Of a stretch of DNA of 64,000 nt, positions 26,171 to 34,012 are shown piece after piece. Numbering within the stretch: the stretch's first letter is position 1; each line of letters begins with the position of its first letter. The position numbers were made by a program, and so were the translations under genes. Location: assembly GCA_031418775.1 (NCBI GenBank), contig JANOJN010000215.1, forward strand, positions 31,404 through 95,403, written 5' to 3'. Origin of the DNA: JANLQX01 sp031418775. GTDB lineage: Bacteria; Actinomycetota; Acidimicrobiia; Acidimicrobiales; JANYDT01. Under the pieces are notes generated by a model. That model made no database searches. It saw only the letters and a list, made by a program, of their open reading frames with translations, and was not told where the DNA came from.

Positions 26171-26848
26171 ATGACTGCCACTGCCACCCTTACAACAGCC
26201 GAGCTCGAGGACATTTCGCAGTCGTTCGAATCGAGCCATCCGAAAGACGTCATTCGTTGGGCGGCCGAACGCTACGGCGCCGGCCTCGTGGCCACGGTGA
26301 GCTTCGAAGACCCGGTACTTGCCCACCTGATGGCCACCGCGGCGCCCGACGCCGAGGTGGTGATGATCGACACGCAGTACCTCTTCGCGGAGACGCATTG
26401 GTATGCGAACGAACTTTCCCGTCGGCTGGGTCTCCGTTTGCGAGTGGAGCATCCCCTTCCGACCGTGGTGCCCGACAACCTTTGGCAGACCGACACGGCG
26501 GCATGCTGCAACGCCCGCAAGGTCGAGCCGCTCCGGCGGATCCTCTCCACCAAGACGGCATGGGTCACCGGCGTGCGCCGCGCCGACGGCCCGACCCGGG
26601 CGAACGCGCCGATCATCAGTTGGGACGAGGCGCGTGGTGTGGTGAAGATCAATGCGTTGGCGACGCTGTCCGACGACAACATGGCCCTCTACGCACAACT
26701 GCACGATCTGCCGGCAAATCCCCTCTCGGAAAGGGGATTTCCCTCCATCGGTTGCTGGCCCTGCACTCGTCCGGTGGCGCCCGGCGAGGACAAGCGGGCG
26801 GGCCGGTGGTCGGGGCAGGACAAGACCGAGTGCGGGTTGCACGCATGA
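26171..26848 (+). CDS. cysH: Adenylyl-sulfate (APS/PAPS) reductase
   Basis: 225 residues from the ATG at 26171 (GGAGAA upstream). Reduces activated sulfate to sulfite. The sequence has the PP-loop region VATVSFEDPVLAHLMA, IDTQYLFAETHWY, and the paired cysteines CCNARKVEPLRR plus GCWPCTRPV, the CC...CxxC set that binds a [4Fe-4S] cluster in the APS-reducing branch. The C-terminal catalytic Cys is in TECGLHA. The stop overlaps an 18-codon ORF (ATGA) that leads into cysD. Confidence 0.93.
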   Translation: MTATATLTTAELEDISQSFESSHPKDVIRWAAERYGAGLVATVSFEDPVLAHLMATAAPDAEVVMIDTQYLFAETHWYANELSRRLGLRLRVEHPLPTVVPDNLWQTDTAACCNARKVEPLRRILSTKTAWVTGVRRADGPTRANAPIISWDEARGVVKINALATLSDDNMALYAQLHDLPANPLSERGFPSIGCWPCTRPVAPGEDKRAGRWSGQDKTECGLHA

Positions 26849-26913
26849 GTTCGGTCGCGATGCGAGCCACCACCGGCAAGCACAGCGGGTTACACGCATG
26901 AGTGCGGTCGCGA
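26832..26913 (+). repeat. Duplicated cysH/cysD junction: 29-bp direct repeat with an 18-codon coupling ORF
   Basis: Bases 26832-26860 and 26885-26913 agree at 27 of 29 positions, 53 bp apart. The first copy holds the end of cysH and an ATG overlapping its stop; that ATG opens an 18-codon ORF (26845-26901) whose last residues, SGLHA, echo the CGLHA end of CysH and whose stop overlaps the cysD ATG in the second copy. The simplest reading is a tandem duplication of the junction that kept translational coupling intact. Confidence 0.7.
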
Positions 26914-27830
26914 CATCGGGTTCGATCAGGTCGGATGGCAGCCGAGTGCTGGCCGAGTTGGAGGCCGAAGCGATCACCATCATCCGTGAGGTGGCCGCGG
27001 AAACCCGGGCACCGGTGCTGCTCTTCTCGGGCGGCAAGGACTCGGCAGTGTTGCTGCACCTCGCCCTGAAGGCGTTCAGTCCCGGTCGACTTCCGTTTCC
27101 CGTGATGCACGTCGACACCGGCCACAACTTCGACGAGGTGCTCTCGTACCGCGACGAGTTCGTCGCTCGGCACCGCCTCGAACTGCTCGTCGCCAGCGTC
27201 GAGGAATCGATCCGGCGCGGTCGGGTCAGCGACCCGGGTCCCACCGGCAGCCGTAATCGCCTCCAGTCCGTCACCCTCCTCGACGCCATCGCCGAGCATG
27301 GCTTCGACGCCGCGTTCGGCGGAGGACGCCGCGACGAGGACAAGGCTCGCGCCAAGGAGCGAATGCTTTCGTTCCGGGACACCCGCGGACGCTGGGAGCC
27401 CCGCCAGCAACGCCCCGAGCCATGGAACATGCTCAACGCGCGCATACGGCCCGGCGAGCATCTCCGCGCCTTTCCGCTCAGCAACTGGACCGAGCTCGAC
27501 ATCTGGTCGTACATCGGCTTGGAGGGCATTCCCCTCCCGAACATCTATTTCTCTCACCGCCGAGTCGTCGTCGAACGATCCAAGATGCTCCTTGCCGTTG
27601 GCGGCCCGGTAGTCCTGGAAGCCCACGAGTCGGCGTTCGAGGAGACCGTCCGGTACCGCACGGTCGGCGACCAGAGCTGCACGGGAGCAGTCCGCTCGCA
27701 CGCGTCCACCGTCGACGATGTGATCGCGGAAACGGCTGCGGCGCGAATCACCGAACGCGGCGCCACGCGCGCCGACGACGGCATCTCCGATGCCGCCATG
27801 GAAGACCGCAAACGAGAGGGCTACTTCTGA
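26898..27830 (+). CDS. cysD: Sulfate adenylyltransferase subunit 2
   Basis: 310 residues from the ATG at 26898. Catalytic subunit that forms APS from ATP and sulfate, driven by the CysN GTPase. PP-loop SGGKDSAVLLHLALKAF, MHVDTGHNF, the FGGGRRDEDKARAKERM segment and GRWEPRQQRPE are characteristic. The stop overlaps the cysN start by one base (TGATG). Confidence 0.96.
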   Translation: MSAVATSGSIRSDGSRVLAELEAEAITIIREVAAETRAPVLLFSGGKDSAVLLHLALKAFSPGRLPFPVMHVDTGHNFDEVLSYRDEFVARHRLELLVASVEESIRRGRVSDPGPTGSRNRLQSVTLLDAIAEHGFDAAFGGGRRDEDKARAKERMLSFRDTRGRWEPRQQRPEPWNMLNARIRPGEHLRAFPLSNWTELDIWSYIGLEGIPLPNIYFSHRRVVVERSKMLLAVGGPVVLEAHESAFEETVRYRTVGDQSCTGAVRSHASTVDDVIAETAAARITERGATRADDGISDAAMEDRKREGYF

Positions 27831-29095
27831 TGTCCACCACCCGCAGCACCACACGCCAGCTTCGGATCGCCACCGCCGGATCGGTCGACGACGGGAAGTC
27901 GACGCTCATCGGCCGCCTGTTGCACGACACCAAGACGATCTTCGAGGACCAACTCGATGCGGTCATCAAGGCGAGCCGCCGCTACGGGGACCAAGAAGTC
28001 AACCTCGCGTTGTTGACCGACGGCCTACGAGCGGAACGGGAACAGGGCATTACCATCGATGTCGCCTACCGCTACTTCGCCACGCCCAGGCGGAGCTTCG
28101 TTCTCGCCGACACGCCCGGGCACGCGCAGTACACGCGCAACATGGTCACGGGAGCGTCGGTCTCCGATGTGTCGCTGGTGCTCGTCGACGCCCGCCATGG
28201 CGTGGTCGAGCAGACTCGGCGCCACCTCGGCATCGCCGCACTGCTCGGCGTCCGCCACATCGTGCTCGCCGTGAACAAGATGGACCTCGTCGCATGGAGC
28301 GAACGTGCGTACACCGCCGTCGTGGACGAGGTCGAAGCCATCCTTCGCGACCTTCACGCCGATGTCACCCTCCACCCGGTTCCGGTTTCTGCGCTCCAGG
28401 GAGACAACGTCGTCGACCGGTCGGCGAACGCACCGTGGTTCGCCGGGGCAACGATCCTCGACCTGCTGGAATCGATCGAGATCGACGAGTCGGCCGTGCA
28501 CGTCGGGGCGAGGCTCGCCGTGCAGTGGACGATTCGTGCCGGAAACGACTATCGGGGCTATGCCGGTCGGCTCACTGGAGGGCCGATCAAGGTCGGTGAC
28601 GAGGTCGTCGCACTACCTGCCGGGTTGCGCAGCACCATACGCACGCTTACGGTATCTGGTGTCGCCGCGGACCACGCGTCGCCTGGTGACGCCATCGCCA
28701 TCGAACTTCGGGACCACGTCGATGTCGGCAGGGGCGACGTGCTCATCGTCGGCAGTGCAACCCTCTCCCCGGTGGTCGGCAGGGAAATCGACGTCGACGT
28801 CTGCTGGATGACCGACGAGCCTGCCGTCGAGGGCCGACACATGATCGTGAAGCACCTCACCCGTCACGTCGGCGCGACCATCAGCTCGGTCGACTTTCGG
28901 CTCGACCCGACGACGCTGCAGCCGACGCCGACCCAGGCGCTTGCCCTCAATGACCTCGGCCGCCTCACCCTTCGCCTCGACGAGGCCATCGTCGCCGACA
29001 CGGCCCGACACAACCGGTCGACCGGCTACCTCATTCTGATCGACGAAGTCTCGAACGCAACGGCCGCTGCGGCCACCATCGTCGCGATCACCTGA
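27830..29095 (+). CDS. cysN: Sulfate adenylyltransferase subunit 1 (GTPase)
   Basis: 421 residues. EF-Tu-like GTPase that powers APS formation by CysD. G1 is AGSVDDGKSTLIGRLL, G2/G3 include EREQGITIDVAYRYF and DTPGHAQYTRNM, G4 is NKMDLV. The length indicates a stand-alone CysN without a fused CysC (APS kinase) domain, which agrees with the APS-reductase type of CysH encoded upstream: no PAPS step is needed. Confidence 0.96.
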   Translation: MSTTRSTTRQLRIATAGSVDDGKSTLIGRLLHDTKTIFEDQLDAVIKASRRYGDQEVNLALLTDGLRAEREQGITIDVAYRYFATPRRSFVLADTPGHAQYTRNMVTGASVSDVSLVLVDARHGVVEQTRRHLGIAALLGVRHIVLAVNKMDLVAWSERAYTAVVDEVEAILRDLHADVTLHPVPVSALQGDNVVDRSANAPWFAGATILDLLESIEIDESAVHVGARLAVQWTIRAGNDYRGYAGRLTGGPIKVGDEVVALPAGLRSTIRTLTVSGVAADHASPGDAIAIELRDHVDVGRGDVLIVGSATLSPVVGREIDVDVCWMTDEPAVEGRHMIVKHLTRHVGATISSVDFRLDPTTLQPTPTQALALNDLGRLTLRLDEAIVADTARHNRSTGYLILIDEVSNATAAAATIVAIT

Positions 29096-29105
29096 ACACG
29101 ATCAC

Positions 29106-29825
29106 CTACGCCGGAGACAGTGCCGAGGCGACGCTCTGTGAATCCGTCACCGACCCGAAGAGCACCTGGAGGACGAGAAGCGACGCCTCATGATTCCCGC
29201 GCGGCAGGTCGGAGCCGATGGGCTCGGCTACACAATCCTCGACAACGAGGCAATGGAAGTCTCTGAACATCGCATCACGAAACGTCGACTCGACGCAGAC
29301 GCTCGTCGTCGCCCCGACAAACAACAACGTCTCGATCCCTGCCTCGCGCAGGATCGCCTCGAGGTCGGTGCCGAAGAACCCGCTGAACCGATGCTTGTAG
29401 ACCACGACGTCACCTGAAGTCGGTCGGAGTTCGTCGATGATGTCGGTGTTCCACGTGTCGCGAACGAGGACCCGGCTAGGCACGCCGCTGGGCGCGATCA
29501 CGTCGGCCCCGGGATTGAAGGGGCGGTGTTTCACCCAGTTCGGCGAGTCGGTCGCTCCGGCATCAGACATGTCTGCTCGGAACGCCATCTTCAAGAACAC
29601 GATCTTCAGGCCCGCGCGCCGCGATGCAGCCAGAAGGGCGGCCGAGCGCGGGATCGTGGCGCGGATGGCGGAGATGTCGATCCCGGCTTGTTCGAACATC
29701 CCACCGACCGAACCGAAGTCGTTCTGCATATCCACGACGACGACAGCCGTTCGAGCCGGAACGAGGCGAACTGGTCCAGGACGAGCTTGGATCACCACAG
29801 TGCCAGTGATCAAGGAGTCATCCAC
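29106..29825 (-). CDS. Isochorismatase-like cysteine hydrolase
   Basis: 239 residues from the GTG at 29825, which has AGGTAGGG 8 bases upstream; an in-frame TTG at 29846 is less likely. The catalytic Asp is in VVVVDMQNDFG and the nucleophile Cys in GATTSVCVESTFRDA, with the cis-peptide region LLFVGATT. The layout resembles ureidoacrylate/peroxyureidoacrylate amidohydrolases, but substrate is open. Converges on cysN with a 10-bp gap. Confidence 0.88.
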   Translation of the reverse strand: MDDSLITGTVVIQARPGPVRLVPARTAVVVVDMQNDFGSVGGMFEQAGIDISAIRATIPRSAALLAASRRAGLKIVFLKMAFRADMSDAGATDSPNWVKHRPFNPGADVIAPSGVPSRVLVRDTWNTDIIDELRPTSGDVVVYKHRFSGFFGTDLEAILREAGIETLLFVGATTSVCVESTFRDAMFRDFHCLVVEDCVAEPIGSDLPRGNHEASLLVLQVLFGSVTDSQSVASALSPA

Positions 29826-29895
29826 CGCCGTGACCCTACCTCTCAACGTTGGCGCGGCGTCGATGCGCGCGTTGAAGTGGTCGGAGCCAAAGGGC

Positions 29896-29935
29896 TTGAC
29901 GGAAGTTAGATTCCGGTATTAGATTACCGGTATCA
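29896..29935 (+). promoter_or_regulatory. Promoter and repeat-type operator of the isocitrate dehydrogenase gene
   Basis: TTGACG at 29896-29901 makes a good -35; TAGATT (29920-29925, 18-bp spacer) is the best -10. Overlapping it, GATTCCGGTATTA and GATTACCGGTATCA form a tandem repeat, and CCGGTA (29913-29918) with TACCGG (29925-29930) forms an inverted repeat around the -10. The arrangement suggests a repressor site. Confidence 0.55.
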
Positions 29936-29963
29936 AAGTTCAGCCCACGGATATGGAGCAGTC

Positions 29964-31400
29964 ATGAGCACCCCCATCACCGTCGCCTACGGCGACGGCA
30001 TCGGCCCCGAGATCATGGATGCGACGCTTCGCATCCTCGATGCAGCGGGCGCCGACATCGCCATCGAGGAGATCGCCATCGGCGAGGCGGTCTACGCCAG
30101 CGGAGCCAGCTCAGCGGGAATCACCACCGAGTCGATCGACTCACTGCGACGGACGAAGGTGTTTCTGAAGGCACCGATCACCACCCCGCAGGGCGGCGGC
30201 TTCAAGAGCCTCAACGTCACGGTGCGTAAGACCCTCGGCCTCTACGCCAACGTGCGGCCATGCCCTTCGTATGCACCGTTCGTCCGGACGAAGCACCCGG
30301 TGATGGACGTGGTGATCGTGCGGGAGAACGAGGAAGACCTCTATGCCGGCATCGAGCACCGTCAGACCGACGAGGTCTTCCAGTGCCTCAAGCTGATCAC
30401 GCGCCCGGGCTGCGAGCGCATCAGCCGCTACGCCTTCGAGTACGCCCGTGCCTACGGCCGCAAGAAGGTCACCGCGTTCACCAAGGACAACATCATGAAG
30501 ATGACCGACGGTCTCTTCCACCAGGTGTTCGACGAGGTTGCGGCGGAGTACCCCGACATCGAGAACGAGCACTGGATCGTCGACATCGGGGCCGCCAAGA
30601 TGGCCGACACCCCCGAGGTCTTCGACGTGATCGTCCTGCCGAACCTCTACGGCGACATCCTTTCCGACGTCGCCGCGCAGATCGCCGGTTCGGTCGGCCT
30701 GGCCGGTTCGGCGAACATCGGCACTCATTGCGCGATGTTCGAGGCGATCCACGGGTCGGCACCGCGTCGCGCCGGCCAGAACGTGGCGAACCCTTCCGGG
30801 CTCATCCTCGGAGCCGTGCAGATGCTGGTGCACATCGGGCAAGGCCAGGCCGCATCGCGGATGCACAACGCATGGCTCAAGACCATGGAAGATGGTAAGC
30901 ACACCTATGACATCTTCGACTCCAAGGTCAGCACGGAGAAGGTCGGGACCAAGGAGTTTGCGAGTGCCGTGATCGAGCGGATGGGCGACGAGCCCGTCAA
31001 GCTCAAGAAGGCCGCCTACGGCGCGTCACCGATCATGGAGATCAAGGTGACGAGCAAGGCCCCGCAGACCAAGGTCCGTGTCGGCGTCGACGTGTTCCTC
31101 CATCACCGCGGTCAGAGCCCCGACGCGCTGGCGGCGGAGCTGCTTCCCCTGGTCGGCCCGTTCAAGCTCGACATGCTTTCCAACCGTGGCCAGAAGGTGT
31201 GGCCGGACGGGATTCCGGAGACCCTGCTCGTCGACAACTGGCGCTGCCGCTTCCTCGGGGTCGACGGAGCGTCGGTCACCGCCGAAGACATGGTCGCCCT
31301 GCTCGACCGCGTCGTTGCGGCGGGTCACGATGTGATCAAGACGGAGGGGCTGTACACATTCGATGGCGAGGCCGGATTCACGAAGGGACAGGGCCAATGA
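29964..31400 (+). CDS. icd: Isocitrate dehydrogenase, Thermus/Rickettsia-type
   Basis: 478 residues. Oxidative decarboxylation of isocitrate to 2-oxoglutarate in the TCA cycle. The isocitrate/isopropylmalate dehydrogenase fold is clear: YGDGIGPEIM, substrate loop LNVTVRKTLGLYANVRPC, VIVRENEEDLYAGIEH, metal site LYGDILSDVAAQIAGSVGL and cofactor region AIHGSAPRRAGQNVANPSG. The extra C-terminal domain of about 140 residues (VRVGVDVFLHHRGQSPD) marks the roughly 480-residue Thermus/Rickettsia subtype rather than the E. coli type. The stop overlaps the next gene as ATGA. Confidence 0.92.
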   Translation: MSTPITVAYGDGIGPEIMDATLRILDAAGADIAIEEIAIGEAVYASGASSAGITTESIDSLRRTKVFLKAPITTPQGGGFKSLNVTVRKTLGLYANVRPCPSYAPFVRTKHPVMDVVIVRENEEDLYAGIEHRQTDEVFQCLKLITRPGCERISRYAFEYARAYGRKKVTAFTKDNIMKMTDGLFHQVFDEVAAEYPDIENEHWIVDIGAAKMADTPEVFDVIVLPNLYGDILSDVAAQIAGSVGLAGSANIGTHCAMFEAIHGSAPRRAGQNVANPSGLILGAVQMLVHIGQGQAASRMHNAWLKTMEDGKHTYDIFDSKVSTEKVGTKEFASAVIERMGDEPVKLKKAAYGASPIMEIKVTSKAPQTKVRVGVDVFLHHRGQSPDALAAELLPLVGPFKLDMLSNRGQKVWPDGIPETLLVDNWRCRFLGVDGASVTAEDMVALLDRVVAAGHDVIKTEGLYTFDGEAGFTKGQGQ

Positions 31401-31732
31401 CCAGCAACGGTTCGGTGCAGGAGTTCGATCTCGAGATCGAGAGCGACATCGAACCGACGTCCTTCGCCAGAATCCTGGCGACGTTGGTGAACGGTTCGCC
31501 CGTACACCTGGCCCGGGTCGTCGTGGGGGGCACCGTCGTCTACCCGACGACCTACGGCTCACTGTTCGATCCCTTCACCGTTCGTGCGTGTCGCTTCCGC
31601 GTACGAGACGCCAAGGCGCAGTTGTCGAGCGACGACGTCGCGGCGATCATGTCCCGGGTCGGGGCGCGGTTCTCGTGGACCGGATTCACGGTCGTGGATC
31701 ACGTCGCCCGAGAGGATCTGCTCGCGTCCTGA
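31397..31732 (+). CDS. Small protein coupled to isocitrate dehydrogenase, unknown function
   Basis: 111 residues, ATG overlapping the icd stop. I do not recognise a family. It is acidic at the N-terminus (QEFDLEIESDIEP), has no signal peptide or membrane helix, and looks like a compact alpha/beta domain with alternating hydrophobics (FARILATLVNGSPVHLARVV). The tight coupling suggests a role with the dehydrogenase, such as a regulator or assembly partner, but that is inference. Confidence 0.7.
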   Translation: MTSNGSVQEFDLEIESDIEPTSFARILATLVNGSPVHLARVVVGGTVVYPTTYGSLFDPFTVRACRFRVRDAKAQLSSDDVAAIMSRVGARFSWTGFTVVDHVAREDLLAS

Positions 31733-31834
31733 ACAACGAAACACACCCCTGCTCTCTGGTGTCTCTGCCTCGATGCCCCCGGCGCCTTCGTCCGGGGGGC
31801 CATCGACGCGTCAGACGAGGGAACGGCCGCTACC

Positions 31835-33976
31835 GTGCTTGCCGTGGAAACGACGACGTCCGACCAGTCCATGCCTTCGGTCCTTGTCCTGCGCTCCGAC
31901 GATGCCTGCGTCGTCATCGAGACCTCCACCGGTGGACCGACGATCCTCCACTGGGGGGCCGACGTCGGCGATGAGGTCGAAGGCATTGCCGGAGTGGTCG
32001 AGTCACCGGTCCCGAACGGCGGTCTCGATGTGGTCGCCCCTTTGTCGATCGCGCCCGAACACAGTGCTGGTTACCTCGGTCGGCCTGGCATCGAAGGACA
32101 CCGCCCCGACGGCCGGGACTGGGCCCCGCGCTTCGGGCCCGTGACAGTCGTTCCCGGCGACAACGAATTCACTTTCGCGAGCACCGATCCGGTTGCCGGC
32201 CTCGCACTCCGAACGGACGTCCAGATGCGGGCCTCCGGCGTCGTTCGGATCCGAAGCACACTCACCAATGAAGGGCCGACGGAGTACCAACTGAACGCGC
32301 TGCGGATCACCGTACCGCTCCCGGCCCGGGCTGAGGACACGCTCACGTTCGCCGGTCGTTGGACCAACGAGTTCCTGCCCCAACGCGCCCCCTTTGCCAC
32401 CGGAACTCTTCTCGTCGAGAACCGCTCCGGTCGCACATCGCACGATCGTCCCCCCATCGCGTTCGTCGGGACCCGCTCGTTCACCGAGAGCACGGGTGAA
32501 GTGTGGGCGGCGCATCTCGAGTGGAGCGGGAACGCGTCGATGTCCATGCAGTCGCCACCCGATGGACGCCAATGCCTGCAGATCGAGGAGCTCCTCATGC
32601 CAGGTGAGATGTCGCTCGCCCCCGGCGAGACGTACTCCACTCCCTGGGTCGCCCTTGCCCACTCCTCCAACGGATCGAACGGTGTGAGTCAACGGTTCCA
32701 CCGGGAGCTCCGCAACGATCCGAGCGCTCCGACCAGACCACGACCGGTTCTCCTGAACATCTGGGAAGCCGTCTATTTCCACCACGAGCTCCCCACGCTG
32801 CTCGAGTTGGCCGATCGCTCGGCCCAACTCGGCGTCGAACGGTTCGTCGTCGACGACGGCTGGTTCCAGGGACGACGCGACGATCGCGCAGGCCTGGGCG
32901 ACTGGTGGGTCGACACTTCGGTCTGGCCTGACGGGCTCTGGCCGATCGTCAACCACGTCATCGGGCTGGGCATGGAGTTCGGGCTGTGGTTCGAACCGGA
33001 GATGGTCAATCCGGACTCCGACCTGCACCGCGCCCATCCCGACTGGGTTCTCGCCGACCTCCGCTACGAACCCGTGCTCGGTCGCCACCAACTCGTGCTC
33101 AACGTGGCGTTGCCGGAGGTGCGTGCCTACCTGCTCGGGAGAATCAGCGCGCTGCTCACCGAGTACCCGATCTCCTACGTGAAGTGGGACATGAACCGAG
33201 CGATTGTGCAGGGCTCGTCAGACGGACGCGCGTCGATTCATCAGCAGACCAACGCTGTCTACGCACTGATCGATGATCTCCGGGCCCGACACCCGATGGT
33301 CGAGTTCGAGACCTGTGCTTCAGGTGGCGGGCGGATCGACTTCGGCATACTGCGCCGCACCAGCCGGGCATGGACCAGCGACTGCAACGACCCGCTCGAC
33401 CGACAACGGATTCAGCGAGGGTTCGGCCATGTGTTCCCACCTGAGTACATGGGCGCCCACATCGGGGGCCCGGTTTCCCACACCACGCGCCGCCGTCACT
33501 CGCTCGCCTTTCGCTCCGGCACCGCGTTCTTCGGCCACCTCGGCATCGAATGGAACGTGCTGAACGCGTCGAACGAGGATCTGGCCGCGCTCGAGCGGGT
33601 GATCCGGATACACAAGCAGTTCCGCCCGCTCCTCCACGCCGGCACCTCGGTTCGGCTCGATCACCCGAACCCCGCCGTCGTCGCCCACGGAGTCGTGAGT
33701 GCCGATCGCCGGGAAGCACTGTTCTCGTTTGCGCTCGTCGAGACGCCGGCATCGCTCGTCGTCGAGCCGATGCAGTTCGCCGGCCTCGACGACAGACTCC
33801 TCTACCGCGTCGAAGTCCTCCCGCTGGTGATCGAGCACCCCCACCCGTTTCCCCACCAACCCGCCTGGCTGACGCATGGCGTCTCGGTGCGGGGACGCGT
33901 TCTCCGTGCCCTTGGTCTGCAACCCCCGCTGATGGACCCCGAGTCGATGATCCTGTTGCACCTTCAGGCCCAGTAG
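31835..33976 (+). CDS. Alpha-galactosidase, glycoside hydrolase family 36
   Basis: 713 residues, GTG start (an in-frame GTG at 31844 is an alternative). The N-terminal beta-sandwich precedes a (beta/alpha)8 domain with FVVDDGWFQGRRDD, the nucleophile in YVKWDMNRA and the acid/base Asp in SDCNDPLDRQRIQRG, preceded by the FETCASGGGRIDFGI motif. No signal peptide, so it acts on imported alpha-galactosides inside the cell. No sugar transporter gene is adjacent. Confidence 0.93.
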   Translation: MLAVETTTSDQSMPSVLVLRSDDACVVIETSTGGPTILHWGADVGDEVEGIAGVVESPVPNGGLDVVAPLSIAPEHSAGYLGRPGIEGHRPDGRDWAPRFGPVTVVPGDNEFTFASTDPVAGLALRTDVQMRASGVVRIRSTLTNEGPTEYQLNALRITVPLPARAEDTLTFAGRWTNEFLPQRAPFATGTLLVENRSGRTSHDRPPIAFVGTRSFTESTGEVWAAHLEWSGNASMSMQSPPDGRQCLQIEELLMPGEMSLAPGETYSTPWVALAHSSNGSNGVSQRFHRELRNDPSAPTRPRPVLLNIWEAVYFHHELPTLLELADRSAQLGVERFVVDDGWFQGRRDDRAGLGDWWVDTSVWPDGLWPIVNHVIGLGMEFGLWFEPEMVNPDSDLHRAHPDWVLADLRYEPVLGRHQLVLNVALPEVRAYLLGRISALLTEYPISYVKWDMNRAIVQGSSDGRASIHQQTNAVYALIDDLRARHPMVEFETCASGGGRIDFGILRRTSRAWTSDCNDPLDRQRIQRGFGHVFPPEYMGAHIGGPVSHTTRRRHSLAFRSGTAFFGHLGIEWNVLNASNEDLAALERVIRIHKQFRPLLHAGTSVRLDHPNPAVVAHGVVSADRREALFSFALVETPASLVVEPMQFAGLDDRLLYRVEVLPLVIEHPHPFPHQPAWLTHGVSVRGRVLRALGLQPPLMDPESMILLHLQAQ

Positions 33977-34012
33977 CCCGAGACTCGCAGGTCGCCGCGC
34001 AACATCCGACGA

